A DNA stretch of 64,000 bases from Denitrobacterium detoxificans. Its GTDB lineage: Bacteria > Actinomycetota > Coriobacteriia > Coriobacteriales > Eggerthellaceae. The first letter of the stretch is position 1; every line of letters begins with the position of its first letter. Shown here piece by piece: positions 51,815 through 60,801 of the stretch. A program made the translations under genes and the position numbers. Location: positions 1 through 64,000 of the forward strand of contig NZ_SUUH01000006.1 in the NCBI RefSeq assembly GCF_015062615.1, read 5' to 3'. The notes below the pieces were generated by a model. That model worked only from the letters and a program-made list of their open reading frames with translations, had not been told where the DNA came from and made no database searches.

Positions 51815-53935
51815 CTACAGGGCGTACCAGGCAATGCCTTCGCCCGACCAGCCCAATTTGACCAGACCGGCGTGCTCTTCCCAACTCGTCGTGAAGTTAT
51901 GGGCGCCAGATTTGGCGTTGGGGTTGTACTCGCGCCAGACAGGCGTGGCGTCGTGACCAGCGGAATACCAGCCAATGCCCTCATCGCGCCATCCGAGCGA
52001 GACCAGGATGTCGCGCTCTTCCATGCTCGTCGTGTAATGGTGGTCGCCACCGTTGGGGTTGTACACACGGTAGACGGGCTCGTCAGACTCCACGGGAGCA
52101 ACCCAGCCTTCGCCTTCGTCGGTCCAACCAGCGGCAATAACGTCCTGACGCTCCGAAGCGCTTGCCGTGTAGAAGTGCTCGCCCGAATTCGGGTTGTACA
52201 GACGGTACATCGTTTCGCCTTCAACTTCGTCGCCTTGCGCGTACTGGGTCATCTCGGACGCATAGGTTACGGGGTCGACAAGTTCGCCCTGGGCGTCCAG
52301 GCCAGCCGAAGCGAACGGCGTGGAGAAATCACCTGCGCTCAGATATTCACGCAGCTCGGTGAGCAGGGCATGCGCATGGTCGTAGACCTCGCGCGCAGCG
52401 ACGGCATTTGCCTTGTTCGCGAAATCGGTGCGTGCGTCGTCACCTTGCACGGCCTGCATCAGCTCGTCGACGGAATCCTGTTGCTCGACGATTTCGGCCT
52501 GCAGTGCGTCTAGGTATGCACGCACGCCGTCGGCGGCATCGGTACGATGGTTGTATGCCAGGGTATTCAGGTCCATGAATACGTAGGCGAGTGCCTTGGA
52601 ATCGGCGTCTTGCATGGCCAGCGCCTCGTTGGTGGCCACCTTTTCGGCGTCATTGCGCTCGTTTTCGTAGCCTACGTGATCGGTGCCGGCTTCGAGCGCT
52701 TCGACGGAAGGATAGTAATCGGCATCCGTCTCGGTAAGGAGTGCGGAATAGCTGGGCACGAACACGCTGAACTCGCCACGCGAAAGAGCCGTCCACTGTA
52801 CGGTTGCCAGCTGGTCGTCCAGGCCCTCGCGGCACTGGAAGATGTGGCCCTCGACGGTGCGGTTATTGCCGATGGCGTACAGATTCGGGTTTGCGTTCGC
52901 GTCGACGTCGGTGCCCTCGCCACGAGCGGCAATCGCACGAAGTACGTTGGTGAGCGTGTAGTTGTCGCTGCCCGGCTGGAAGAACAGCTGCGGGTTGGCG
53001 ATGGATTCCACCTGGCCCTGGCCGTTCAGCGTGTAGTCAGTACCAGCGGCCAGGTCATCGTCGAAGTACTTATGCCCCTGCACGTAGCGGGTGTTCTGAC
53101 CCACGCCATCGTTTTCGACGCCATAGCTCTTGGCCACGTTGATGGAGCCGTCTTCGAAGGTGACAATCGTGTTGGCTGCGGTGGGGACGGCCACCAGATC
53201 CGCGGAATGCAGGCACGTCGTGGTGTCGTTGATGTCGACCTTGTATTGCAGGCACGACATATTCGGATTGACGGACGCGACATCGGAGTCCATGCGAATG
53301 GCGATCCACTGATGGCCGGAGAGCTGCTGGAAGTTCCATACCTCATCCGGATCGCCGATCCAGATCTGGTTGCAATCCTGCGATCCCTGAGCATCGATGA
53401 TGGAGCCAAGGAGCTGTACGCCCTCGCGTGCCGTGGAAGCCTCGGAGAGCACGACGTCGGCGATGTTGTATTCGCCGATGCCATTATCGAGCAGCGGGTC
53501 GACGGCGCTCACCGCATCGTTCACGTTGGTCGTGAGCGTGGAGTCGACGGTGACGCCCTTTTCGTTGATGCCCGCCTCGGAATAGGGGCTGGCCGCGCCG
53601 TCCCAATCGGAGGGCAGGTCGCGTACGTAGGTATAGCGGAACGTGGCGCCCGGGGACGTACGCGTGAAGTTCTCGGCAGGATCCTGATTGGAGCTGTTTT
53701 CGCCGCTCCAGTACGTCTTGCCCGCAGTAGCCTGCTCAACACCAAACTGCTTGATGTAGCGGTTTGCGGCGTCTTCCGAGCGACCGTAGAGGGTATCGCC
53801 CGAGCTCGTGAGGTCGGAGCCCACGTAGACCTGCGTGCAGGCCAGTGCGGTGGCGGGCGCTATCACCAATGACAGCGATAACGCGCCCGCGGCGAACGCT
53901 CTCGACATTCTGGAGAATTTGAAATGCACACTCAT
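51815..53935 (-). CDS. Secreted C69-family dipeptidase with triple C-terminal repeats
   Basis: A 706-aa exported protein. The signal peptide ends at ATALAC, leaving Cys33 (ACTQVYVG) as the N-terminal nucleophile, the hallmark of PepD-type C69 enzymes. The Ntn-hydrolase core runs to about residue 480 (GATFRYTYVRD, AGINEKGVTVDST, EVWNFQQLSGHQW). A helical linker of about 90 residues is followed by three repeats: YRLYNPNSGEHFYT, YRVYNPNGGDHHYT and WREYNPNAKSGAHNFT. These match the tail of the C1 protease at 27713. It probably trims dipeptides at the cell surface. The ATG at 53935 was preferred to upstream starts because it gives a normal signal peptide. Confidence 0.88.
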   Translation of the reverse strand: MSVHFKFSRMSRAFAAGALSLSLVIAPATALACTQVYVGSDLTSSGDTLYGRSEDAANRYIKQFGVEQATAGKTYWSGENSSNQDPAENFTRTSPGATFRYTYVRDLPSDWDGAASPYSEAGINEKGVTVDSTLTTNVNDAVSAVDPLLDNGIGEYNIADVVLSEASTAREGVQLLGSIIDAQGSQDCNQIWIGDPDEVWNFQQLSGHQWIAIRMDSDVASVNPNMSCLQYKVDINDTTTCLHSADLVAVPTAANTIVTFEDGSINVAKSYGVENDGVGQNTRYVQGHKYFDDDLAAGTDYTLNGQGQVESIANPQLFFQPGSDNYTLTNVLRAIAARGEGTDVDANANPNLYAIGNNRTVEGHIFQCREGLDDQLATVQWTALSRGEFSVFVPSYSALLTETDADYYPSVEALEAGTDHVGYENERNDAEKVATNEALAMQDADSKALAYVFMDLNTLAYNHRTDAADGVRAYLDALQAEIVEQQDSVDELMQAVQGDDARTDFANKANAVAAREVYDHAHALLTELREYLSAGDFSTPFASAGLDAQGELVDPVTYASEMTQYAQGDEVEGETMYRLYNPNSGEHFYTASASERQDVIAAGWTDEGEGWVAPVESDEPVYRVYNPNGGDHHYTTSMEERDILVSLGWRDEGIGWYSAGHDATPVWREYNPNAKSGAHNFTTSWEEHAGLVKLGWSGEGIAWYAL

Positions 53936-54091
53936 GTTTTCATCCCTTTCGTTGCCCTTGCGATGGGGCGTGCCTTCTCGTCTATGCCATTCGAAGACGC
54001 GACAGTTGGATTGCGCGATACCCCAAATGTGCCCCATCGAAGTCGGCCATGACATCTCCCTAGCCATGGCCGGCATTCCCAAACGGGCTGC

Positions 54092-54097
54092 ATTATA
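54092..54097 (-). promoter_or_regulatory. Possible -10 box of C69 dipeptidase gene
   Basis: A perfect TATAAT on the minus strand at 54092-54097 lies about 155 bp before the chosen start, implying a long 5' leader. The -35 is weak. Confidence 0.45.
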
Positions 54098-54393
54098 CCT
54101 TCATAATTCGTTCGCAAACCCCACAAACCATGGGAGCGCAGCCAGATTTTTTGCGAATGAAAAGTGCTAATCTACCTGGGATTATGCATGCAAGTGCATA
54201 TAATCAGCAATGTTTTCACTACGTCCAGGCATTGCCCCAGTGGAGGCAATGATGCCATGCGGAAAACTGTTGCACACGGCGGCTAGAAACGTTGGGGCGG
54301 CGAAGGTCGGCGCGGCTCGTTACGTGGGCGCGCATAAGGCGATGATGGGGTGAGTTAGCTTCGAGAGTTGGCGCGCTATCGCGCTAAAGAGCG
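54098..54393. other. Non-coding gap
   Basis: About 295 bp between the C69 dipeptidase promoter and the C_GCAxxG_C_C gene end. A TATAAT on the plus strand near 54197 leads to no gene. Nothing else is supported. Confidence 0.3.
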
Positions 54394-54825
54394 CTAGGGG
54401 CGTGGCGCTTCTTCTAGCAGTGCAAGCGTCATGCGCATGGCGTCTTCGATGCAGCCGGGGCACGAGCGCAACACGGGGCCGCCGGTGAGGCCCTTCAGCT
54501 CCTCGCAGATTGTCGAGGTGTTCTTCTGCTTGAATTGCTGGGCAAGCTGGCTTACGAGCATGTACGTTTGCGTCTTCGTGTGGGGGTCGTGCGGTCCGTG
54601 GCTTATGGCGTATCCCAGCACAACGGCGCCTCCCGAAATGGCGCCGCACGTTTCCGTGGCACCGCCCATTCCGCCACCCAGGCCCTCGGTGGCCTTGAAT
54701 GCGGTTGCCTCGTCGATCCCAACCAGGTCGGCGCATGCGCAAGCAACCGATTGCGCACAGTTGTATCCGCGTTCGTGCAGTTCGTGAGCGTGCATGACGC
54801 GTTTTTCGATGTCGGGTTGATTCAT
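54394..54825 (-). CDS. C_GCAxxG_C_C family redox protein
   Basis: A 143-aa protein of the putative redox-active C_GCAxxG_C_C family. The family pattern is present in its ordered cysteines: YNCAQSVACACADLVG, then ETCGAISGG, and a C-terminal CPGC. Members are often near redox enzymes and may bind metal or heme, but have no proven reaction. AAGGA precedes the ATG. Confidence 0.88.
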   Translation of the reverse strand: MNQPDIEKRVMHAHELHERGYNCAQSVACACADLVGIDEATAFKATEGLGGGMGGATETCGAISGGAVVLGYAISHGPHDPHTKTQTYMLVSQLAQQFKQKNTSTICEELKGLTGGPVLRSCPGCIEDAMRMTLALLEEAPRP

Positions 54826-55004
54826 GGGATTCCTTCGAGCTCCAAGACTATCTGGCGCGACGCAGCCCCGTCACGCCAGTGCGAAGGTTTTGAGTTTGCG
54901 GGTGGAATTATCGCATGGTCGATTTTGCGCGGTCGTTTTTGAATGCATTTCGTAACGTTTGGGGCGAGTGGCCCGACCGGGTGAAAAGGTCCTATGAAGA
55001 AAAT

Positions 55005-55062
55005 TGACAATGTGTCAGTAGGAATGTACCATTTCGATTGTCTTATTGGTGACAAGCTGTCA
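55005..55062 (+). promoter_or_regulatory. Two TGACA-N3-TGTCA palindromes: repressor operators
   Basis: TGACAATGTGTCA (55005-55017) and TGACAAGCTGTCA (55050-55062) are perfect 5+5 palindromes with a 3-nt centre, 45 bp apart, directly before the aldo/keto reductase gene. The TTGACA at 55004 could be the -35, so the first site would overlap the promoter. The TetR protein encoded two genes on (55993) is the obvious candidate ligand. Confidence 0.7.
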
Positions 55063-55084
55063 GTATTAGCGAAAGCGAGGAACC

Positions 55085-55951
55085 ATGATTCTTGAAGAGA
55101 CGTATACCCTCAACAACGGCGTTGCCATTCCCAAGCTGGCGCTGGGCACGTGGCTCATTGACGATGCCCAGGTGGGCGATGCCGTGCGTTCGGCCGTGAA
55201 AATCGGCTATCGTCACATCGATACGGCGCAGGCGTATGCCAACGAGCGGGGCGTAGGCGAGGCCGTGCGTTCGTGCGGCGTTGCGCGTGAGGACCTGTTT
55301 GTGGTGTCGAAGGTTGCTGCCGAACATAAGACCTACCAGGAAGCCGCGGCGGGCATCGACCGCACGCTGGCTACCATGGGGCTCGACTACCTGGACATGA
55401 TGATCATCCATTCGCCGCAGCCTTGGGTCGAGGTCAATCAGTCGAGCGACCGCCATTTCCAGGGCAACGTGGAAGCATACCGTGCGCTTGAAGACGCGCT
55501 TTCCGCAGGCAAGCTGCGCGCGATTGGCGTGTCGAACTTCCTGGTGGACGACCTGCAGAACATTTTGGATTCGTGCTCGGTAGTGCCGGCCGTGAACCAG
55601 GTGCTGGCGCATGTGGGCAACGTGCCCGTGGAAGTCGCTCAGTTTTGCGCCGACCACGGCATTGCGGTGGAAGCATATTCGCCCATTGCCCATGGCGAGG
55701 CGGGTCGCATTGAGGGCATTGCCGATATGGCTGCGAAGTACGGCGTATCGGTTGCGCAGCTGTGCATTCGCTATGTGCTGCAGCTGGGCATGATCGCCCT
55801 GCCGAAGACGGCGAACCCGGCGCGCATGAAGGAAAATGCGTCGGTCGATTTCCAAATTTCCGACGAAGACATGGCTGTGCTCAATGGCCTTGCGGGTCTG
55901 CCCGATTACGGCGCGAGCTCGTTCTTCCCCGTGTACGGTGGGAAGCTGTAG
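55085..55951 (+). CDS. Aldo/keto reductase
   Basis: A 288-aa NADPH-dependent oxidoreductase with the AKR barrel. Catalytic tetrad: Asp and Tyr in HIDTAQAYANE, Lys in VVSKVAAEH, His in MMIIHSP. The NADP-binding end reads ALPKTANPARMKEN. The family reduces aldehydes and ketones; dicarbonyl or 2,5-diketogluconate-type reductases are close. First gene of an operon with TetR and flavodoxin, behind a double operator. Confidence 0.9.
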   Translation: MILEETYTLNNGVAIPKLALGTWLIDDAQVGDAVRSAVKIGYRHIDTAQAYANERGVGEAVRSCGVAREDLFVVSKVAAEHKTYQEAAAGIDRTLATMGLDYLDMMIIHSPQPWVEVNQSSDRHFQGNVEAYRALEDALSAGKLRAIGVSNFLVDDLQNILDSCSVVPAVNQVLAHVGNVPVEVAQFCADHGIAVEAYSPIAHGEAGRIEGIADMAAKYGVSVAQLCIRYVLQLGMIALPKTANPARMKENASVDFQISDEDMAVLNGLAGLPDYGASSFFPVYGGKL

Positions 55952-55992
55952 GTCACGCATGGGCATTGGGTTTTTGTGGGCGGTGAAGCTTC

Positions 55993-56619
55993 GTGCCTAG
56001 GATCACGCAGGAAGAATCGGAAGCGCGACGCGAGGAGATCGTGGACTCGTGCGAGCGGCTGTACGCGTCGCTTAGCTATCGCGACATTACGATGACGCAG
56101 ATCGCGGCTGGTGTGTCGTTTGGCCGCGCGAACATGTACAACTACTTCCGCTGTGCCGATGAGGTGCTGCTTGCTCTGCTTCAGCGCGAACATGCGCGCT
56201 GGGCGGCGGCTCTGGAAGAGCTTGCCGGCAGGTGCGCGGGCATGGCCGACGCGGAGTTGGCGCAGGCGCTGGCGCATACGGTCGAACAGCGAACGACGAT
56301 GCTGAAGATGCTTGCCATGAACCTCTACGACATGGAGCAGAACAGCCGCTTGGAACGCTTGGTGGAATTCAAGCGTACGTATGCCCAGACGATGGAAGCG
56401 CTACGTTGTGTCATTGGCACGGCAAAGCCCGCATGGAGTGAAGAGCGCGTGAGCGCATTCGCGTTCGCGTTCATGCCGTTTCTGCATGGGGCGTATCCGT
56501 ATGCGCATCACACCGAAAAGCAAGAGGAAGCCATGCGCGAGGTTGGGGTTGACGCGTATTCGCAGGGTTTGTTCGAAATCGTTCGCTCCTGTGCGTTTTC
56601 CCTGCTGCAGGGTGAATAA
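55993..56619 (+). CDS. TetR-family transcriptional regulator
   Basis: A 208-aa TetR protein. The N-terminal HTH runs ITMTQIAAGVSFGRANMYNY, including the standard Y-N-Y-F recognition segment. The start is GTG at 55993. It sits between the reductase and the flavodoxin genes and probably represses this operon through the TGACA-N3-TGTCA pair upstream. Confidence 0.9.
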   Translation: MPRITQEESEARREEIVDSCERLYASLSYRDITMTQIAAGVSFGRANMYNYFRCADEVLLALLQREHARWAAALEELAGRCAGMADAELAQALAHTVEQRTTMLKMLAMNLYDMEQNSRLERLVEFKRTYAQTMEALRCVIGTAKPAWSEERVSAFAFAFMPFLHGAYPYAHHTEKQEEAMREVGVDAYSQGLFEIVRSCAFSLLQGE

Positions 56620-56667
56620 GATAACTAGCTAGCGTGCGCATGTGCGCGCAGAATGATTGGAGAGCAT

Positions 56668-57141
56668 ATGAGCAAGGCATTGGTGGCGTATTTCAGCGCG
56701 TCGGGCACGACGGCGGTAGTGGCTCGAACGCTGGCGCAGGCGGTTGGCGCGGATGTCGCGGAAATCGTGCCGGAGCAGCCGTATAGCACGGCCGATTTGA
56801 ATTGGCGCGATTCCAAGAGCCGCAGCAGCGTCGAGATGAACGACGAGTCGAGTCGTCCGGCCATCGTGGATGATGGCCTGAACGTTTCCGCATATGACGT
56901 GGTGTATGTGGGCTTTCCCGTATGGTGGTACGTGGAGCCGCGCATTATCGATACGTTTTTGGAGGCGCACGACTTCGCGGGAAAGAAGATCGTTCCCTTT
57001 GCCACGAGCGGCGGGAGCGGGCTGGGCAAGGCGCCGCAGCGCATGCAGGCGATTGCGGCTGGTGCTACGGTCGTAAGCGGCGGGTTGCTGAATGGCAATC
57101 CCGGTATCGAGGAATTGCGCGATTGGGCTAACGCTCAGTAG
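56668..57141 (+). CDS. Flavodoxin
   Basis: A 157-aa flavodoxin. The FMN phosphate loop is YFSASGTT, and VGFPVWWYVEP and FATSGGSGLGKA form the isoalloxazine loops. It may supply electrons in the stress response implied by the neighbouring aldo/keto reductase and TetR. The ATG at 56668 (GGAGAG upstream) was preferred to 56653. Confidence 0.9.
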   Translation: MSKALVAYFSASGTTAVVARTLAQAVGADVAEIVPEQPYSTADLNWRDSKSRSSVEMNDESSRPAIVDDGLNVSAYDVVYVGFPVWWYVEPRIIDTFLEAHDFAGKKIVPFATSGGSGLGKAPQRMQAIAAGATVVSGGLLNGNPGIEELRDWANAQ

Positions 57142-57168
57142 ATTGGCGTAGCTAGAACGTTCCCAGGT

Positions 57169-57207
57169 GCGGGTCGCTTGCCGGAAGGGCAGGCGACCCG
57201 CTTTTTT
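57169..57207 (+). terminator. Rho-independent terminator after flavodoxin gene
   Basis: GCGGGTCGC (57169-57177) pairs with GCGACCCGC (57193-57201) and is followed by TTTTTT. Confidence 0.92.
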
Positions 57208-57256
57208 GCGCCTGTGGCGTTTGCTCGCTCGCAAGAAAAGTTTTCTAACTTCCCTC

Positions 57257-57300
57257 TTGCAAAAGGTAACATTTGTCTCTAATATGTAGACAAATGTTAC
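57257..57300 (+). promoter_or_regulatory. Promoter with overlapping perfect inverted-repeat operator
   Basis: TTGCAA (57257-57262) and TAATAT (57280-57285) are 17 bp apart, a good -35/-10 pair. A perfect 13-bp inverted repeat, GTAACATTTGTCT (57266-57278) and AGACAAATGTTAC (57288-57300), brackets the -10, so a bound dimer would block RNA polymerase. A similar half-site (GGTTACATCTGT on the minus strand) precedes the TetR gene at 60801. Confidence 0.8.
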
Positions 57301-57324
57301 TGATGTAACAGGAAAGGAAGAACA

Positions 57325-59358
57325 ATGCATAGCACCAAGGGCCCTTCGCCCGAACCTCCCATTTCGTTGCAGCAGCAAGGTGTTTCGTCATACCCGGCAG
57401 GGGCCGCCGTGCCGATGCCGCAGCCGCAAACTCATGCGGTATCCGCGCCCGTCCCCCCGCAGGCCGCAGCGCCAGCGTATGGTGCCCCCGCTCAGGCGCA
57501 CGTTGCGTCGGCCCCCGTTCCTCCTGCGCCGATGCCGTTTGCTCCGAGCGCGGGGCAGTACGCCCCCGCAGCTGCAGCTCCGGCACCTGCTTCGTTTGCC
57601 CCGGCGCCAGCGATGACCCCGCCGGCTCCTTCCGCCGGCGCGGAAGAGGTGCTTGGTCGCAACGTTACGGCCATTCTGGCCTCCGTCTTGGTGTTCGCTG
57701 GCCTGCTCCTGCTTGGCGTGACCATGATCCCGCTCTTCGATGATGTGATGAAGGTCGCGTTCATGTTCACGTTGTCGGGCACCTTGGCGGTTGCGGGCAG
57801 CCTGCTTGCCATCTTCAAGCGCAACCCCTTCTCGTCGGCGCTCATGGGGTGCGGCATGGGGTCGCTGTTCATCTCGATCTTCGCAACGCACGTGTATTTC
57901 GGCATGCTCAGCGAGCTGCCGGCATATGCGCTTCTGCTGCTCTGGATGGCCGTGTGCATGGTGCTCATCTGGAAGACCGACTCTCTGCTTTTGGCAATTA
58001 CGCTGCAGGTGGGTCTGGCGTTGTCGGTGTGCGCGGCCTGCGGCTCCAATTTCTCCGGCGAGAAGGTTGCCCTGCTGGTTGGCTATCAGGCCATTGCGAG
58101 CGTCATTGTCGTTGGCGGCAACATGCTGTTCTATCGCAAGATGTTCCGCACGAGCTTGTTCATCGCCGTATGCTTGAGCCTGATGGTGAGCTCGGCCCTC
58201 TGGTTGGAATATGGGTCTGGTATCGATGGCTGGTCAATCGATGGCGTGCAGGGTTGGGTTGCCGTTGCGTTCATCGTGCAGTTCCTTACCACGCTGGCCC
58301 TGTGCGCGCTGCTCGTGGCTTCCATCTGGAAGCAGGCCAAGGGACTTGACGCCCGCGCGCGCCGAAGCGAGCTTACGACCTGGCGCCTTCAGATTGTCGC
58401 TGGCGCCCTGCTGCTGGCGTATGCCGTACGCATTGACATCTACGATGCCCTACGTGATGGGTCCCACGTGGCGGCCTTTGGTTCTGCTGGCTACGTTGAT
58501 GCTGCATTCCTGCGCGTCGACGCAATGGCGATGTGCGCGACCGTGCTAACGCTGTTCCTAATCGTGGTGGCTCTTGTGGTGTTCGGCCGTTGCGCTTCCG
58601 GCGCCCATGTTGCATCCGATGCGCAGGCTTCTCTTGCGGGCGAGAGCGCGGGCCTGCCGCTTTCCGAATGCGCATGGCGCATCGTCAATCCTGCCTTGTA
58701 CGTTCTGTTCGTTATCCTTGCTCTGTTCGTAGCCTCCTTCGCGAATGATTTGCTTTGGGCTACCGGCGTGCCGCCGCTGGGCTTCCTGTGGGTTGCGGCT
58801 CTGTGTGCCATGGGTCTGCGCTGGGCTGCCGGCCTGCGAGGGTTCGATGTCGTGGCGCTGTCGCTGTTGGCCATGGATGCGCTGTACATGGCGTGTATCG
58901 GGTTCCCGCGTTTCCTCCCTGCGTTCCCCCTGTCCACCTCCATTGCGCTGGGCGTGGTCTACACCGTTGGTCTGTGCCTTGCGGCTGGCCTGCTCGTGCG
59001 CTCCATGGGCGCAGGTTCGGCGGGCATCGTGTCCTACGCGGTGGCGTGCACGTTCCTGGTTATGTCGTGCCTGTGCTTCTGCACGCCGTGGATTGGCTGG
59101 GGCTATCAGGCGAGCGTCTGCTGCATGGTTTGCGCGCTTGTGTGCGTCATCGTAGGGTTCGCCCTTCGCGTGGGTGGCCTGCGTCTGTACGGTCTCATCC
59201 TGGTGCTTGCGTGCACGTTGAAGCTGGTGACCATCGACATGTTCGACTTCGACCCCATCGCCCGCGTGGGTGCCCTTATCGCGGGTGGCGTCATCTGCTT
59301 CGTGATCAGCGCGCTCTACAGCTTCGCGGTAAAGAGGCTGCAGGAGGAGCGCAAGTAG
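57325..59358 (+). CDS. DUF2339-like polytopic membrane protein with Pro/Ala-rich N-terminus
   Basis: A 677-aa protein. Residues 1-105 are a low-complexity Pro/Ala/Gln tail. From about 108 (GRNVTAILASVLVFAGLLLL) onward it has some 18 or more hydrophobic segments, an architecture like DUF2339 membrane proteins. No catalytic motif is visible and the function is unknown. AGGAAAGGAAG precedes the ATG. The gene stands alone behind a tightly operator-controlled promoter, which suggests it is made only under an inducing condition. Confidence 0.75.
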   Translation: MHSTKGPSPEPPISLQQQGVSSYPAGAAVPMPQPQTHAVSAPVPPQAAAPAYGAPAQAHVASAPVPPAPMPFAPSAGQYAPAAAAPAPASFAPAPAMTPPAPSAGAEEVLGRNVTAILASVLVFAGLLLLGVTMIPLFDDVMKVAFMFTLSGTLAVAGSLLAIFKRNPFSSALMGCGMGSLFISIFATHVYFGMLSELPAYALLLLWMAVCMVLIWKTDSLLLAITLQVGLALSVCAACGSNFSGEKVALLVGYQAIASVIVVGGNMLFYRKMFRTSLFIAVCLSLMVSSALWLEYGSGIDGWSIDGVQGWVAVAFIVQFLTTLALCALLVASIWKQAKGLDARARRSELTTWRLQIVAGALLLAYAVRIDIYDALRDGSHVAAFGSAGYVDAAFLRVDAMAMCATVLTLFLIVVALVVFGRCASGAHVASDAQASLAGESAGLPLSECAWRIVNPALYVLFVILALFVASFANDLLWATGVPPLGFLWVAALCAMGLRWAAGLRGFDVVALSLLAMDALYMACIGFPRFLPAFPLSTSIALGVVYTVGLCLAAGLLVRSMGAGSAGIVSYAVACTFLVMSCLCFCTPWIGWGYQASVCCMVCALVCVIVGFALRVGGLRLYGLILVLACTLKLVTIDMFDFDPIARVGALIAGGVICFVISALYSFAVKRLQEERK

Positions 59359-59406
59359 CTGGTTGCGGGTGGGCGCCAGATTGGATCGGCGTTGCTTTAA
59401 CTACAA

Positions 59407-59444
59407 GGGAGCCTGTGCAAATAGCGCACGGGTTCCCTTTTCTT
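59407..59444 (+). terminator. Rho-independent terminator after DUF2339-like gene
   Basis: GGGAGCCTGTGC (59407-59418) and GCACGGGTTCCC (59426-59437) form a 12-bp stem with two G-U pairs, followed by TTTTCTT. Confidence 0.85.
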
Positions 59445-59477
59445 GTTTCGAGTGGTTGACGCCCTTCCTATTGCAAA

Positions 59478-59515
59478 GCCCGTTCGACCTGGGTTTTCGT
59501 CTCGGTCGAGCGGGC
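59478..59515 (-). terminator. Probable terminator of crcB
   Basis: Minus-strand arms GCCCGCTCGACC and GGTCGAACGGGC form a 12-bp stem with one mismatch, followed by a short TTT. Confidence 0.6.
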
Positions 59516-59558
59516 CTTGTTGCAGTCAATGGGCTGGGGCTATGCTTGCCTGCGAGCC

Positions 59559-59924
59559 TTACCCCTTGGCCAAAACCCCGCCGGCGTACGCGGCAGCTAC
59601 GCACAAAACGCAGGTGAGCACCGCGTACCCTAGGGCAGCCAGCCAGGCGTCGCGCGTTGCCAGATTCACTACTTCCAGGCTGAACGTCGACATGGTGGTG
59701 AAGCCGCCGCACAGGCCCACGCGCAACATGAGCGAAACGCTCTCGTTGTCGATCGTTCCGCGAAATACTAGGCCAGCGATGAGGGCCAGGGCAAACGACC
59801 CCACTACGTTAATGGTCAGCGTTCCCCAGGGGAACATATCGCTGGGAATGCCGCTGCCTACGAGGTAGCGCAGAATCGACCCAATGAATCCTCCCGCGCC
59901 CACGGCGAGACAGTTGATAAACAT
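59559..59924 (-). CDS. crcB: Fluoride exporter CrcB/FluC
   Basis: A 121-aa four-helix fluoride channel subunit. GAGGFIGSILRYLVG, FPWGTLTINVVGSFALAL and GGFTTMSTFSLE are the diagnostic segments, the last containing the TM3 break and the fluoride-lining Phe/Ser residues. Functional channels are antiparallel dimers; only one subunit gene is present here, so it is probably a homodimer. No fluoride riboswitch was recognised upstream. Confidence 0.93.
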   Translation of the reverse strand: MFINCLAVGAGGFIGSILRYLVGSGIPSDMFPWGTLTINVVGSFALALIAGLVFRGTIDNESVSLMLRVGLCGGFTTMSTFSLEVVNLATRDAWLAALGYAVLTCVLCVAAAYAGGVLAKG

Positions 59925-59993
59925 GTTGCTCCTTCGTTTGCTTGCGCGCTCTACAATAAGCCCCGGCAGACGATCGACCTCCCAGGAGGCCCC

Positions 59994-60215
59994 ATGAACA
60001 ACCTAAGTCCATTTTGCACGTGCACCGATTTGGAATGCCCCATGCATCCCACCAACCAGGAGCGTGGATGCGGCCCCTGCATTGCAAAGAACCTGAAACT
60101 GCGCGAGATTCCCTCGTGCTTCTTCAATTCGCTCGATTTGCCAGAAAAGCCGAGGTCGTACTTCTACGAGGACTTCGCGCGCGCTGTGCTCAGCCAGGAG
60201 CGGCCGGCCGAATAG
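59994..60215 (+). CDS. DUF6485 small cysteine-rich protein
   Basis: A 73-aa protein matching the DUF6485 pattern: CTCTDLECPMHPTNQERGCG then PCIAKNLK and EIPSCFF. The six or so Cys plus His probably hold a metal. Function unknown; the family is widespread in anaerobes. AGGAGG lies before the ATG, and a TACAAT box near 59951 may be its -10. It converges on the TetR gene with a 1-bp gap. Confidence 0.85.
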   Translation: MNNLSPFCTCTDLECPMHPTNQERGCGPCIAKNLKLREIPSCFFNSLDLPEKPRSYFYEDFARAVLSQERPAE

Positions 60216-60216
60216 C

Positions 60217-60801
60217 CTATCCCGTAAATGCGACCGACCGATGCGGGTCGGCTACGTGCAGCAGCGTAGCGGTGCGCTGCGTGATCTCCTGGCAGGAAAG
60301 CTGCGGGTGGTCCATGAGCCAATGGCGTACGATGCCGAACAGGCCCGACACCACGAAATGGAAGAGAAACTCAACGTCCGAGGCCGAAAGCTTCGGATTT
60401 GCAGCCTCCCAGGCTGCGCGGTAGCGCTCGAAGAGATCCGCGAGAACGCGATCAACGAAATTGCCCTTGCCGCGATTCGCGAACGCCGCTTTTACGAGCA
60501 CGCGGTTCTGGTCCACGAATGCAACCAGTTCAGGCGTGAGTGTGGTGATGTCCGCCGGCTTGCCATCCAGCAGGTCCTTGTAGTCCTCGAACAGGTCGTT
60601 CTGCATGGCCAGAAGCAGGGCGAACTGGTCGGAATAGTACTTGTAGAACGTCTTGCGTGAAACGCCTGCTCGCTCGCATACCTCGATGACGGTGATGTCG
60701 TTCACGGGCTTTTCCGCTAGAAACTGCAGGAACGAATCGTATAGGCAGTCTTTCGTATAGCGAAGGCGTGAGTCTCGAGGATGGCGTTCGATAGCGGGCA
60801 T
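60217..60801 (-). CDS. TetR-family transcriptional regulator
   Basis: A 194-aa TetR protein. The HTH reads ITVIEVCERAGVSRKTFYKY, of the group in which the C-terminal domain is TetR_C-like. Its upstream region carries the half-site GGTTACATCTGT, similar to the arms of the operator at 57266-57300, so it is the best candidate repressor of the DUF2339-like gene and of itself. Confidence 0.88.
   Translation of the reverse strand: MPAIERHPRDSRLRYTKDCLYDSFLQFLAEKPVNDITVIEVCERAGVSRKTFYKYYSDQFALLLAMQNDLFEDYKDLLDGKPADITTLTPELVAFVDQNRVLVKAAFANRGKGNFVDRVLADLFERYRAAWEAANPKLSASDVEFLFHFVVSGLFGIVRHWLMDHPQLSCQEITQRTATLLHVADPHRSVAFTG

Noticed and set aside
54190..54205. TATAAT on the plus strand as a promoter
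   Set aside because: No plus-strand gene follows for several hundred bases.
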